Positions 36,301-51,300 of a DNA stretch of 64,000 nt are shown one piece after another. The notes under the pieces are model-generated. The model made no database searches. It saw only the letters and a program-made list of their open reading frames with translations, and was not told the DNA's origin. This DNA is from Gigantopelta aegis (Eukaryota; Mollusca; Gastropoda; Neomphalida; Peltospiridae): positions 37,588,492 to 37,652,491 of the forward strand of contig NC_054701.1 in the NCBI RefSeq assembly GCF_016097555.1. The letters are read 5' to 3'. Positions within the stretch are counted from its first letter, which is position 1. Each line of letters opens with the position of its first letter. The translations under genes and the position numbers were made by a program.

Positions 36301-39300
36301 AAAAAATCCTGGATCTGTGCCTGATTTTAGTAATTAAAAAGGCTCCATATGTTGTACAAATAATACAATGGCTGCAAACTCGGGATAAACCCTTTAAAAT
36401 GTAAAATAACACACACATATAATATTACCTTGTTGCCACAGTATGCTTGGTTTACCACGTGTCTTTTCCACCTCAAACCTGACAGCACTACTGTTAAAAA
36501 CAAATAATAATAACGTATTAGGAACTTTGTGACATTTCATTTTCTAAAAGCTTCCTAAACTTGGTTATCTCCTTTTATAGCAAGATAAAGCAATACTCAG
36601 GTCCAGGCTTTTGGACTAGTATGCATATTCAGCGATATTTAATGCACACTATTCCTTAATAATAATTGTAGTTGGTCATTTATCATTCAGTGTTATTATA
36701 GTTATGTACTTGTCATAATCTTAGAAAGTTCTAAACTTGGTTTTAAAGGTTAACTTTATGATAACATAGGTTAATAACAAAGGTTTTGCAAAGTTATAGT
36801 CAAATATCAAAAGATGACATAATATGTTTTCATTTTGATTTTATAAAATTTTGTGAAAATCTTGCTTTTGGCTAAATGGAAAAACGACTCTAGAACAGTG
36901 ACATAATTCGTGCGACTTTTCATAGACTGCAAATATGTAATGACAAACTTAAAATGTACATGAATGACATCAAGTAATGAATAATGATGTCATCTTTGAT
37001 TTCAAATAACGTTTCAAACATTTAGCATACATATTTTGTCAGACAAATTGCAATACGTAAGTGAAAGCAAAAGTAGGAACAACACTGTACTAATTATTGG
37101 AATACAAAGTACATGTATATATAGTAAAATAGATTTTAAACCATATAGATCATAGTTAAAGGGACATTTCTCAGTTTGCTTCAATTTTAAGAAGCTATCG
37201 ACTAACAAAGACTTTTTAACATTGTAATTACATATCAAATATATTTTTTCTGCATAAAATATTAGTGGCTGTATATTAAGCATGTTTCTGATCGTTCTAA
37301 TATTTGTACTAGGTTAAATTTAATTTAATTTCCTAAATATATTTTTTTTGTATGTACGAAATTATTTAAAGATAAAATCCAGTTTGGGCTTCTTACAAAT
37401 ATTAAGACGACCAGAAACACATTGAATTTGAACAGAAAATCCAGTTTCGGCTTCTTACAAATATTAAGACGACCAGAAACACATTGAATATACAGACACT
37501 GATATTCTAAACAAGGAAATATATTTAATCTGTAAGTTTAATAGTAGAAATATTTTATTAGTCGGAAACATCTTACAATGCAGCAAACTCAGGAATGTCC
37601 CTTAATAATTTTATTCTAATAATAATAATGTTTAATAACATAGATGATTTTATGGTCTTAAAGTGGATTACTTGAACAGTTTAAACAAGTAGGTTAAAAA
37701 ACTAAATGTTTTTAAAAATCATTTCAATTCAATTCACTTTAAAGAGCTTAATTTCTTTTTACTATTCATCATTCCTCCCAACCCCACCCCACCCCCAGTT
37801 ATTTGCTAGTAAAACAACACCCCTATCAGCTCTTTATTATTCAAAGATCCAATGGTAAAGGCTTCAAGGCTCGTATACAATTAATCCGAAATATATAATG
37901 AAGCACATAGCTTAAGGAAGCAAACACGTAATTGATTTAATCTCCAACAGTGAAATCAAGCAACTAGCAAAAAAACAAGAAGTAATTATTTCATACATCT
38001 ACTAATCAGTGAATATCATCAATAATTAATTGACAAACGAAAACAACAATGATGAAGAACTGCCAAATATCCAATTATTAAACAACTAACAAAGTAACAA
38101 AGTTGGAAGTAATGGAACCTACACTGAATCTATATTTACATTTGCTCTGGTAATTTTCAAGAAGATAATTAAACACAGTTTTGGTACACACAATTATGAA
38201 TTTAGGTTAATTGGTGGGGTAAGAGTACTGGTACTATGCAAGGTTCGATTAAGGTTTGGTTTGGTTTAGTGTGGTAAGGCATTCTATTGTATAGGGTAGG
38301 GTAGGGTAGGGTGGGATAGATTACTGGCCAAGGATAAGATAGCATATGGTCATGTTCAACAAGAATGTTAAAGGAATGTTGGTTTGGTCTGCCTGTAAAG
38401 TACATGTATTTGTATTTCCTGTAACAAAGACCATGAACACAATATTACTTTTCAGATGACATAGGTTTTATGCACTTACATCCAATCAAATGTCAGGATT
38501 TAGCTTGGCTTCTCAAAAATGAGAAGTGTAATTAAATCAAGCAAACTCGCTTAAGACAGATGCCCGCTGATTACAGGTTGCCACATATAAAGTCTTTAAA
38601 ATGTTTATTGTTGTTTCTTTTTGTTCTAATTAAGTTGACAATAAATCAACTTTCAACATGTCGGCTTCTTCAAAAATAATATAACTGGAATGTATTAATT
38701 TAACCGTTCTCAACTTTTTTTTTTTTTTTTACCATTTAATTATTTTATTCCAACTTCATATGATGTATTTTCATAGTAAGTGTCAAAGTTCATCTACAAA
38801 TGTCAAGCTTAGCCTACCCAGAGGCAATAAGATGCATACCAGAGCCTACCCAGAGGCAATAAGATGCATACCAGAGCCTACCCAGAGGCAATTAGATGCA
38901 TACCAGAGCCTACCCAGAGGCAATAAGATGCATACCAGAGCCTACCCAGAGGCAATTACATGCATACCAGAGCCTACCCAGAGGCAATTAGATGCATACC
39001 AGAGCCTACCCAGAGGCAATTACATGCATACCAGAGCCTACCCAGAGGCAATTACATGCATACCAGAGCCTACCCAGAGGCAATAAGATGCATACCAGAG
39101 CCTACCCAGAGGCAATTACATGCATACCAGAGCCTACCCAGAGGCAATTAGATGCATGCCAGAGCCTACCCAGAGGCAATTAGATGCATGCCAGAGCCTA
39201 CCCAGAGGCAATTAGATGCATGCCAGAGCCTACCCAGAGGCAATTACATGCATACCAGAGCCTACCCAGAGGCAATTACATGCATACCAGAGCCTACCCA

Positions 39301-42300
39301 GAGGCAATTAGATGCATACCAGAGCCTACCCAGAGGCAATAAGATGCATACCAGAGCCTACCCAGAGGCAATTACATGCATACCAGAGCCTACCCAGAGG
39401 CAATTACATGCATACCAGAGCCTACCCAGAGGCAATTACATGCATACCAGAGCCTACCCAGAGGCAATTACATGCATACCAGAGCCTACCCAGAGGCAAT
39501 TAGATGCATACCAGAGCCTACCCAGAGGCAATTAGATGCATACCAGAGCCTACCCAGAGGCAATTACATGCATACCAGAGCCTACCCAGAGGCAATTACA
39601 TGCATACCAGAGCCTACCCAGAGGCAATTACATGCATACCAGAGCCTACCCAGAGGCAATTAGATGCATACCAGAGCCTACCCAGAGGCAATTAGATGCA
39701 TACCAGAGCCTACCCAGAGGCAATTACATGCATACCAGAGCCTACCCAGAGGCAATTAGATGCATACCAGAGCCTACCCAGAGGCAATTACATGCATACC
39801 AGAGCCTACCCAGAGGCAATTACATGCATACCAGAGCCTACCCAGAGGCAATTAGATGCATACCAGAGCCTACCCAGAGGCAATTAGATGCATACCAGAG
39901 CCTACCCAGAGGCAATTACATGCATACCAGAGCCTACCCAGAGGCAATTACATGCATACCAGAGCCTACCCAGAGGCAATTACATGCATACCAGAGCCTA
40001 CCCAGAGGCAATTACATGCATACCAGAGCCTACCCAGAGGCAATTACATGCATACCAGAGCCTACCCAGAGGCAATTACATGCATACCAGAGCCTACCCA
40101 GAGGCAATTACATGCATACCAGAGCCTACCCAGAGGCAATTACATGCATACCAGAGCCTACCCAGAGGCAATTAGATGCATACCAGAGCCTACCCAGAGG
40201 CAATTACATGCATACCAGAGCCTACCCAGAGGCAATTAGATGCATGCCAGAGTAATACTTTCTTAACTGATACACAGGAAAGATGTCGGGACTGAATAGG
40301 TACTGTTATTCCTGAAGGTGTGACGGTCAAATGTTTGCTGAACCTTGTTGCTGTTGTTGAAAATATCTCTTTTATATAATAATAAATGTTTATTGTGGCC
40401 ACTTAAAGGTATACTGTCACGGATTTAAGGACCGTATTTCTCTAAAACTGGATAATAAATAAAAATTACATTAATTGTTGGAAACCAAATCTAGCTAAGC
40501 CATCACCGTAACTGGACCATGATAGAGCAATTTTAGTTTTTGAATTATGGACCATTGCCATAATTCAATTATTTTTACAAAATGTCATTAATAAATGGAG
40601 TATGGTGGTTATGAAGATGGTTGAATAAAGTACATTTAGGTACAAATCAAATTATTTTTGTTCAGGTAATACTTTGTTAGACCATTAAATAGGTCAGTGG
40701 TCTGTGACAATATGCCTTTAAAGGGACACACCCTAGTTACGGCCATTTGTTAACCATTACGGCGTTGTTTTTCGCTATTAAACCCCATTTTTTACAAATA
40801 AAATTGCACTTTACTTACATTTTATTATTTAGAATACACATTTCCATTCACCTGAAGTGCTTTTTGGTAATCCTGATGTTTGTAAAACCACGAAATGCAT
40901 TTTTTGCATTTTTTCACAAGACGTTCTGTCGAGAAAAAACCGTTAAGCGAGGTCCAATCTATTTTTAGAGGGGATATTTCCATTTCAATGTCACAGACGT
41001 TGGTATATCACGTGACCGTTATCATTTTGGTTCGGTTTGTTTTCTCGTGCACGGTTTGCGCAATCAACATCCGATTTGTTGTTGTTCATTTGTGAGATTT
41101 TTCTTCACAGTTCGTGAACATTTTCAGTAACAGTAAAAGTTCAGACAAGTAAGTATCTCAATACAAAACATTACAAACCCTTAAAACCAATAATTTTGCT
41201 AAGTCTTACGATATCTGGAGAGGGGATACAACCAGGACAGAACAGTTGGAACATGTCCAGGAGAGGTGAAATGAACGCACCCCAAGTCTGTGAAATTTGT
41301 CGTGACGTAGGCATTGATGTGCTTCGAGCGACATTTACCGGTGACATCAGAATACTAACTTTCAAAATTATTTCAAGCAATTGGGACATGGGGATTCCCA
41401 TGGTATTTATCGATATAAAACCTGCTTTTTCACTCCATTTGATAAAAACGTGATCTAAGTGTGTTACAGGTTTGTAGATTAACCAAATTATAATTTATTT
41501 TCGCTGGATGGAACTAGGGTGTGCGGCTTTAATACAGGTATTTTAGCGATTTGGGATCGGATTTAGGTGGCCACTGTCTGTGTTAGACAGATGACTGCTT
41601 ATTATGAGTGCACTTACATTAAAACTCGTTTTGGAGGGACAAAAGTGGCAGTTTACGGTAGGTGACCGCTGATTACAGGCAACCACTAGGACAGGTTTTA
41701 CTGTGTACTCACCATGGTGTCAACTTGTTATTCGCTACAGTAACTAAAATTCACCAATAAGTGCTTAATTATTGTCTGTCTATATTACTTCATAAATCTT
41801 GAATTTTGGTCAACATTATGAAACCAAATCTATCAAAATGCTAGTAACTGGATTTTTTTAATCACCTTAATCCACTTCAACATTTAGAAACACCACTAGG
41901 CTAAATCCCTTGCATTTAGTACATAAAAGGTCATGGTTGTGAGACAAACAAGGCAACAGATGAGACACACTGCACATGTTACTTACTCCAACATGTCTTT
42001 GCTCCATCTCCATTCTTTCAGTCCAGGCAGCCTGTCATTGGACATGGCGTTCAGGAGAACCATACTGCACAGCTCAAATGTACATTTATATACGCACAGA
42101 AGATAATGTTCACTGATATAATAATTCAAACAACTGCAGCTATATTGTCAGTCACATTTTATATCAGTACATGTAGCTCATGGCCTACAATCATCAAAAA
42201 CAGAATGTAGATTTAACAAACACAGAACAAAACAAAAAAAAATCTATTTTGTATTGAAAGCAAAAAGTGACAAAGACTTTGATTAGGAACCACATCAGAA

Positions 42301-45300
42301 AAATTCTTCACTCTGATAGAAAAGCTCTTCATGCCAAAATCCCAATTTGATTAAAATCTGACCTAAATTACAAACATTCCTCTTGAAAAAAAAGTCATAT
42401 CTCCATGCAGAAAAAGACATTCTGATTACGGTAGACACCACCACGATTGTATTCCTGTCTTACAGTGTACCTATAGCGAACTGTTTATTATGAACTGAAA
42501 ATACATTTAATCCTAGATTCAATTAATCATTAATGTCAAACCGAATGCGGACTTGTATTGATTTATTTGTGATAAAATACATATGCTCATGAAGACACAC
42601 ACAAATGCATGCAACCAATATATAGCTCTCAGAATGAAAGAAATACAAGGCTTCTATAAAAAACACAAATAATCAACAGTAAAGAGAAAATTTACATGCA
42701 TAGAACACTATGGACTCCACCTCTATTCACAATGACACGCTCACAATAGTCAAAAAGCTTTATAAATCCACAGATCAAATCGGTAGCACACGGACACACA
42801 ATTAAATCTGGATTAAAGAACCCCTTGAGGTGTTTCCAAAAAGTGACCTCTTCCGATAGGCGATTCCATTAACAGGTAATTTTGTTATAAAGTGATTCAT
42901 CTGGGACCACGCAATCAGCGACCAATTATCACAGGTCACTGATTAAAAGGAGTCCCTGCTTAAGAGTATCTGTTTATCCTGACATTAAGATATCTTAATT
43001 ACAAAATCCAGTGTACATGAAGATATACCATTTATTTTTATGTACTTAAAATTATAATCAGAAATATTCCACGGAATATTATATGCATGCTCTCCACATT
43101 ATATTATCCATAACACAATAACACACACTTCATGCTGTATAGGTTGTAACATCTCAGTAATTAATCTAACAAAATGTTCTCCAACCTATCACCAAATACA
43201 TGTAAATTATCCTTAGACTGGTGAACAATGAAACACAATAAAAAGAAACTCCATGCAAAATTAAATTAACTGCTATCCAAACCATCTCCAGAAGATATGT
43301 TCCTATATATGATCAATTGAACATATAAAATAGATCCAAAATGATTTCCATTAATAAGAATATAAACATGTATAATTTATATCTTCCTACGTCAGGATCT
43401 AGCTCAGTGGTAGAGCACTCGCTGAAGAGAAATAGGTCATCATATCGATCACTATTGATGAATCCAACAACTTTTTATTCTGTCCCAGCCTATGAGTATA
43501 TCAAAGGCTGAGGTATGTGCTGTCCTGTCTATAAGGAAGTGTGTATAAGGGATCCTGTTCTTCAATTCAGTAGTAGAAGCCAACATGTAAGTTGTGGTAG
43601 AAGGTTTCTTTCTCACTACTTGGACCAAATTTTGGCATAACTATTTGCCTATTAGTACTGTACCAGTGTTTATTAACCATTTACCACAGCATGGCCTTCT
43701 GTGGTCCATGATATATCACTCGCCTTATTAACCAGCAATGAGTCATAGACAGCCAGAGGGTAAAACGGGTATGGAGCCATACACCAAATTTTGGGCAACA
43801 AAATTAATTACTTATCATTACTGATTTTCTTAACCCTATTCTTCACCCATTTTCTTTCTGGGGGAGGCCCCCTATACCCCCAGTTGACTGTGGTTGCATT
43901 CAATTCCACATCCAAAAATTTCGTTCTGGCAGAAACACTGATAGGACAGAACTTCCCTCAGTGGACTTAAGTTTTTCCCCTTCTTCAGGCCTGCCTCACA
44001 ACTAGTACATTCAAGACCATGGTATGTACTGTCTTGTCTATGAGAAAGTGAATATAAAATATGTATCATTACTTTTGTCGGTTGGAGAAGCCTATGTGAT
44101 GAAAACTAGTCTGTCTGTCTGTCTGTCTCTCTCTCAAGAGTTGAAATAACCATATGTTAAACATCAAATACATATAGTCATAGTTTACAAATATTTCTTT
44201 CCTTTTTTGGATCCATTATATACACACATCTAGCAGCACAGAATACAAAAGGTCAAAATTTCAAGAGAAGTCACATCAGTTTAAAAAGCTATCGTCCAAC
44301 CACAAAACGATTGAGAAACATTATTCTAAAAGACATAACAAACACAGAAACTATTCTTCATGATGACCTTTCTCAAATCCACATGAATTCATTCCCACTA
44401 ATAACTCTGATTTTCAACTGAACATACTTTAAACTCACTATTTTCTCAGCATTGAACACAAATACCACAGAACACAAAACCTCCACAAACGTTAGAATGC
44501 CATATGAATGCGACAGGCTGTTTAGAAGACAGGACGAGAATAGGCAATGAAAATATCTGTTTTGAAAATCAATAAACCGTCGTGACACTGAAATGTCAGA
44601 AGACGATTGCTAGACTTTATGTCAGATAAGTCTCTGTGATTTCAGTGATAAAGATGGAATAACTTTACGTTTGTGTGACAACATGCAACCAATAGAAATC
44701 TTAAGCAGACAGCATACGTCATACCAGTTGGTTTTCACTTCCCATAACAGCAGGACAAAACAACGTAACTTATCTTTTATAATTAGGTCTAATTGAGAAT
44801 AAGAGTGGTTTGTGTTTGAAAGGTGGAAAGCAAGTTTGTTTTAATAAACACCAACAACATGCAAGTCTCAAAAGGAACAGCCATCAAGAGGCAATTGCCA
44901 AATCAAAATATGCTTTCTGGTAATCTTTTTTTACAAGCTCAGCTTTTGGTTTTCATTTTACAGCATTGTACAACTATTCAGATTAACAAATTAATTCAAA
45001 CTATTTCAACATTACCTCGACCAATATTAAATTAAATATCACTAAAAAGAAGGGAAAACAAGAATTCCAAGGAATTAAATATGTTACCTACCATAACACT
45101 TATTCCATATCACTGACACTTGTATCCATAAAAATAAATAAATAAATACTAAAATAAACATTAATAATAATAATAAACTTTAATATCCTTAGGTGCAACT
45201 ATAAACCATGATTCACTGATGTAGGAGCTAAATGCGAAACGTTAACATTGAGCTGAACGCAAAAGTTGATGCCATCACCCCTACTGAAAAAGTAATACCT

Positions 45301-48300
45301 ATATATAATGTCACCTTTTCACTTCATAAAGTGAGACAGAAATTAGTAGTTTCAATTTACATAAATCAAGAGTGAAGGTTTACACAGTATCAATACAAGC
45401 GGTCTAGAGCTACTTCTCATTTTCTAGCATTTATTTTCAGACTAAAATGTTAGAAGCAGAGATTGCTTTCATTCCACAAAATGAATTTTGAGCCTTGTAC
45501 ACACACACACACACATGCATGCGAGCACACACACACAAACATGATACATTCACATGCATGTAAACACATATGGCACAAACCACACATACCCGGTCCTGTA
45601 TACAGTGTCTGCAAAAAAAGTTAAATCTGCATTCCTCGTGCAACAATGTATGGTATATTTGATTAAAATTAAATGTTTTACTTAGATTTTCATTTTAGTA
45701 CATCTGGTTTAGTGGGATTTTTTTGTTGTTGACAGTTCTGACATGACCAAATGGAGCATGCCAGACATTTCATAATACTGCAATTTATACATCCTGTGGA
45801 ATCATTAGGATACTCATTTCTAGATAAGATTTCAAAACGCTGGGTTGGAGAATGCACCTGTGAATCAATATTACATGACCAGCTGGGGCTGAGATGTCAA
45901 CACGTTAATAATTAAAGCAGGAAATTAAAAGTTTTACCCAGCAAATATTTCCTATAACGTTGTAAGAGGACCCAGTACATTTACGTTTTGGTGCATTCTG
46001 TGTCAAGCAGCGATGATGTGTAACAAATAGTCTTACAAATCACAAAATACTTTGACTACTTCAAACAATACATGTAAATGCCTATTGTATTGACACTGAA
46101 ATAAGAATATCAATACAAGTAGTACTTGGTAACCCATGTAAATTATGTGTTCTGGTAACTTGTAGGTTACAAAATATGTATAAAGTTGTCAACTCACCGC
46201 TTAACGGGAGCTATCACTCTCGCTCTCCATTACTCAAGGAGAGTAATTTTTTAGCCCATCTCAGCATGTAAATTTTGTATAGTACATATATCATTATCAT
46301 TATGGTAGTATCTTCAACGGCTCCATATAATGTACATTAGTGGAACAATTAATCACTCCCCTCTATTTGTTTCACATCACAGTCTGAACAACCGTTCTTG
46401 ACTTATGTTGATGCCTGCTTTGTTGCAAATTCCCATGCTGATTTCTCCTTCAACTGAGAACACAGCTACTAACAATACTGTCACACAAATGGTACATGTA
46501 CGCGTTGGGTAAAGATATAACGGTCACGACAATGTCATGTCTAATCTGCAGATATTCGCCAATAAGACTATTATGTCAGCTGGTTTATGTAATTTTGTTG
46601 GTGCATATTTTTAGACAACTGCCAGTCTTTGTCACAAAAACCTTTCCGAAAGATGAGCAAGCACTCATGCTCACAGTTTTAGAAGACAATTCCTGTTATT
46701 GCCGGCGGCAATGATGTGGAGATTGCCACAGAATTTTTTCATTTTCTGCAGCATTTCTTTTGCCATGGACTATACTGGATTTTTATTTCAAGATTTATTT
46801 TTTTCGTTCTCGTAAAAAAAAAATACTTTGTAACTGAAAACAGATTAAAAGTAAATATTAAAACAGTAACTGCACCGTTATTACTAAATTATCTGAATCT
46901 CAGCTCTATCGGGTATGATCGGAAATATATGTAAAATACCAATCCAAAGTTCAACCAGCAAATGCCATTATTAAAGAAAATTATTTAAATTCTATATCGA
47001 TTTAAATATATTCTGACACTTTGATGTAATATATTAAATGATAAGGATTGAACTGGCATGTCAGTGTGGAATGACTACGCTGTATATATGATAAATTGTC
47101 ATCCCTTTACAACCCCATTGTTCTTGATCGTGAACGTGTTATTTGCGTGTTAACTGTTATGTCACTTTCAGTCAACGAATACCCCCACTGGTATAAATTA
47201 ATCTTACAGCATATTGGCAAACACAAATAAACTCATCATTCAAATTTACTTACAATCCAGAGTTGCAAACATGTTAATGGTAAAATTGCCATGGAAAATA
47301 TCGCCGTGGACACTATTTTTCCGCGGCAATTTTTTTATTGTGGTAATTTTCTTAATTGCAGAGGTTGGGAGAGCAGCAAACTGATTGCCTTGCAACAAAT
47401 GTTTTTTTAAATATCATGTGGTTTGCTAGCCTAGCACTACTTCAGGAGAGTGATCTTCAGCTCACCTCAATTTTGTTCATGGCAAAGACGACTGCCGACT
47501 CAACCTAGCAATCAGCATTTATTGTGTGTACATCTTTCCATCACTATCTATCAGTTATCATGAGTTACAAGACAAAACACTATGCTAAAATAATAATAAT
47601 AATAATAACCTGGTGATAATATCTGCGGAGTAGTAGATTAAAAAAAAAAATCTTGTTCGTTTGGCTAATAGAAAATGTTTAACTTCTGCAGGCCTTTTAC
47701 TATACTAATGAATAATCTACAGTGAAGTAAAACTGTAATAATATATAAATTCAGTTATTAGAATCAGTCAGATACACCATTTCTTTGTTAATAATGTGGT
47801 AAGCACATTTATGATGCATCCATTTTCAGTGAAAGGTTTACTTCAGTGGAGTTGCAAAAAGTCTCTGCAACATGAGTGAGTGGTTTTGTTGGGGGGTTTT
47901 GGTGGAGGTGAATGTGGGTAAAAACCTTTATAGGCCGAGTCCCACAATACTTGAGTAAGGCTTTTAAAGGTTTTTTTGTTGTTTTAATGACACCACTAGA
48001 ACACACTTATTTATTTATCATAGACTATTGGATGTGAAACATTTGGTAAATTTGACATAGTATTAGAGACAATACCACCAAAAACATTTCATTAGTAGCA
48101 ATGGATCTTTATATATATATATATACACGCACTATCCAACAGACAGGCTAACGCATACCACAGCCTTGGATATACCAGTCATGGTGCACTGGCTGGAATG
48201 AGGTGTATATGCACATTTAATTACATTTAATCCACCCTAATGCGTAATTTGAACAATTGTATTTGTATATTAATTTAATGAAAAAGTAAAAATGTGAAGG

Positions 48301-51300
48301 CTATTATAAAATATATGAACCTCACAGAGTCCTGTATTGTGGTTTATATAACATGCAATAATATAGTCTTTGTTCAGCAAAATGAAGAAAATACAAAATA
48401 AATCGAAGGCACATATTTTATTAACAATATAAGCATGCCATGTAAGGAATTATGACCAATGACAGCTTATTACTCCAGAAAAATAAATAAATTCAACATT
48501 AAAAACAAACATGTACCGGTAAATAATAATAATAGCATATGTTTACATGTATTTGTTGATGTTACTGTTAAAGTTTAGTCCATTACCGGTCCAACTAAAC
48601 AGGGACTATAGTTTTTATCTACATCTGCCAGTTTGTCCAGCTGTCCTGCATATGATTTCCCGGACATTTTTGCAATGCTTTAAGATATTTAGCTGAAATT
48701 TGGGGTTTTATCATGTACGAGGCAAGATTTAGATGTCGGATGAGTGCTCGCTTGAGGTGCTTGCGTCGCAGGATCGAACCACCTAGGTGGATCCATTCAA
48801 ATGACTGAATTGTTTCTCATTCCAACCAGTGCACCACAACTGGTCAAAGGCTGTGGTATGTACTTTCCTGTCTGTGGGAAAGTGCATATAAAAGATCCCT
48901 TGCTGCATTAGGAAAAAAGTAGTGGGTTTCCTTGGATGACTACGAGTAAGATTTACCAAATGTTTGACATCAAATAGCCACTGATTAATTAATCAATGTG
49001 CTCCAGTGGTGTCGTTAAATAAAACAAAGTTATCATGTACAGTTACAGGTCAAATTCAAGAATCATGGCAATTTACCCATTTATGAGAAAGTTATACCTC
49101 AAACTATCATTTTCTAGACTTTTTTTTTGCAATGCATCAAGATATTGAGTTTAAATTTTGCAAACAATCTTTAATTATCATATACTGAATCACATCACGA
49201 CCGACTGATGAGGATTTGCCCATTTTGACCGAGTAATGGCCCTTGAAAAATGAGATACACACTTTATTACAACCATCACAATTTTATGGACTTTATAGCT
49301 TTATCATATCAACTTTAATGTAGTTTTAGCATGCATGTAATTATGGCCCTTGAACTGGGAAATATTACAACCATCACATTACATATTTCATGACATTTCT
49401 TTGCAAGGCTTCAAGATATTGGTATTGTTCAGCCATGTAGAAGACACACTGCTTCAGCAATACTCTCAGAATTTATTTTCTTTATCATCAAAAAAAGCCA
49501 GCATAGAAGAACTCCAACAAATAACCAGTAACCTTTAAAATGGCAACTAACATTATCAGCTATTTCAAATTAGATTGTGTTATTTCACATCTGAGCTTAC
49601 TTTATTTCTGTAATTTCACAATACCGTATATCACTGTGTATAAACCGACCCTGTGGATAAGCCGACCCCTTAGTTTGCCTCTCAATATCTGGTACAAAAA
49701 GGTTGGTATGATGTATTAGCAGACTCAACTTTTATGTGTATGTAGTTGTCCAAGTTGAAACAGGAAAAATATTGATACATCCGATCAAGATAATGTCGGT
49801 CTCATGCAACAGTCAATCGTGGGAATAAAATATAAATTTTACTGTGTATCAAACAATCAAATGGACACTGGTATGGGACTTAATACAGGCTGTTAAAAAT
49901 ACTGGTTAAATAATGCAATGGTAAGGTTTTGAAACGTAGTTTATCAGACATTTTTTCGTTAGTATTGTATTTCTGTACATACCGATATTTTGTTGTTTTT
50001 CTCAGACATTTTTTGGTTAACTCCGTGTATTGGCCAACCCCTTTACTCATGATGGTATTTAGAGACTTGAAAAGTTTGCTAATATACAGCAATATACAGT
50101 ACATATAATTAAAATGCTTTTCAGTTATGCAACTAGTACATGTTTTTCTATTCATTCCAGTTCAGGACTTGTGCTTCTAGACAAGATTGGATTTACCAAT
50201 TTAAGAATTATACATTTTATAAACATTTTATCTCCGGGTGTCTTTTTTTTCAGGGTGGAGTCAGTTGCAGAAGCAATTTTATGATTTTCTATGACTTTCC
50301 ATGACTTTTTATTGAAAATCATATTTACCAGGTTTTCCAGACCTGGATTTTTAAATCTCAAATTCCATGACTTTCCAAGTTTTCCATGATGTGTGAGAAC
50401 CCTTAATTCATCTCATTATCATCCATGTTTGTAATATCATAGGGTTTTACTTCTAAAATTTGACTTGACACACATGACATTAACTTTGGGAATTTTAAAA
50501 GCACTCAAAATTCAAATGTTGTTATCATCACAGTCATGATGCAATAATACATGGTACGAAGTCCAATATTCGTTCATGGGCAAGTTTTGTGCGGGCACTA
50601 AAAATAGCAATATCTAGCACAATAACATATTCCGGTTGATTTCCAATTGCCAAAATAAAGCTAAAAACCATTTCATCTTTGTTGCAATAAACGCAGTTAA
50701 AAATATGTTTCCAATATTTCGCAGACTTCACGGCTTCTCGAACGTTCCTCCGCAGGAAGCAAAACTGCAAAGTCATCTTACACCACAGGACCCAAATGAT
50801 TAGCTAACAGAGTGTCATCATCTTTGCCATCTTTCCATAACTGACAACCCGATCACCTCCAACTTGAACTCTGAAATCGTGAGTGCCTTTCCAGGGATTT
50901 TCAGACTTTCCTTTGCGGCCGTTTGTTTGAAATATCGTGAAAAACAGGACCCTTTTGGGAGGAAGGCTTCCTCTTCATACTTTTCAGATCAAAATACTCT
51001 AGAGAATCGTTCATATTGCCTTTTAACTAAAGGAAAATTTCAATGCAATGCCTAGTATTCAATAAACAAAATGTGTGTGAGTGACAGCCGCCGATTAACC
51101 CATCCACTTGTGATTGGAACCATTTCATTGGTCATGTGCAGGCAGCACCGGTTAGCTGGAGAGATACATGTTTTTGATTGGATAACAGTAGTCTAGTCTG
51201 GAGTGTTGTTACGTAATAATTTTGGACAGTGCAAGTGGAGTCCTGCTAGGTGTGAAGAATTTTGGCGCAATAATGATTTTTTATGACGTACATATAAAAA

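Larger units (their letters stand above)
35508..36400. mobile_element. TTAA-flanked fold-back MITE, interrupted
   Basis: It opens TTAAAGGGACTGCCCAAGT and closes with the inverse near 36375-36397 (AACTCGGGATAAACCCTTTAA). Inner blocks resemble the element at 37155-37605. It is split by a SINE (35655-35945) and a poly(C)-bearing insertion in its right arm. Confidence 0.7.

Noticed and set aside
38814-40252. CRISPR-like array
   Set aside because: Units are contiguous without unique spacers, in a eukaryotic intron. It is a minisatellite.
38760-40255. Overlapping open frames up to 239 codons
   Set aside because: All are readings of the 32-bp minisatellite. Three frames are open at once, and the array lies in an intron on the other strand.
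41171-41453. 76- and 85-codon open frames on opposite strands
   Set aside because: Both fall inside the TTAA-flanked MITE and mirror each other. No protein motif.
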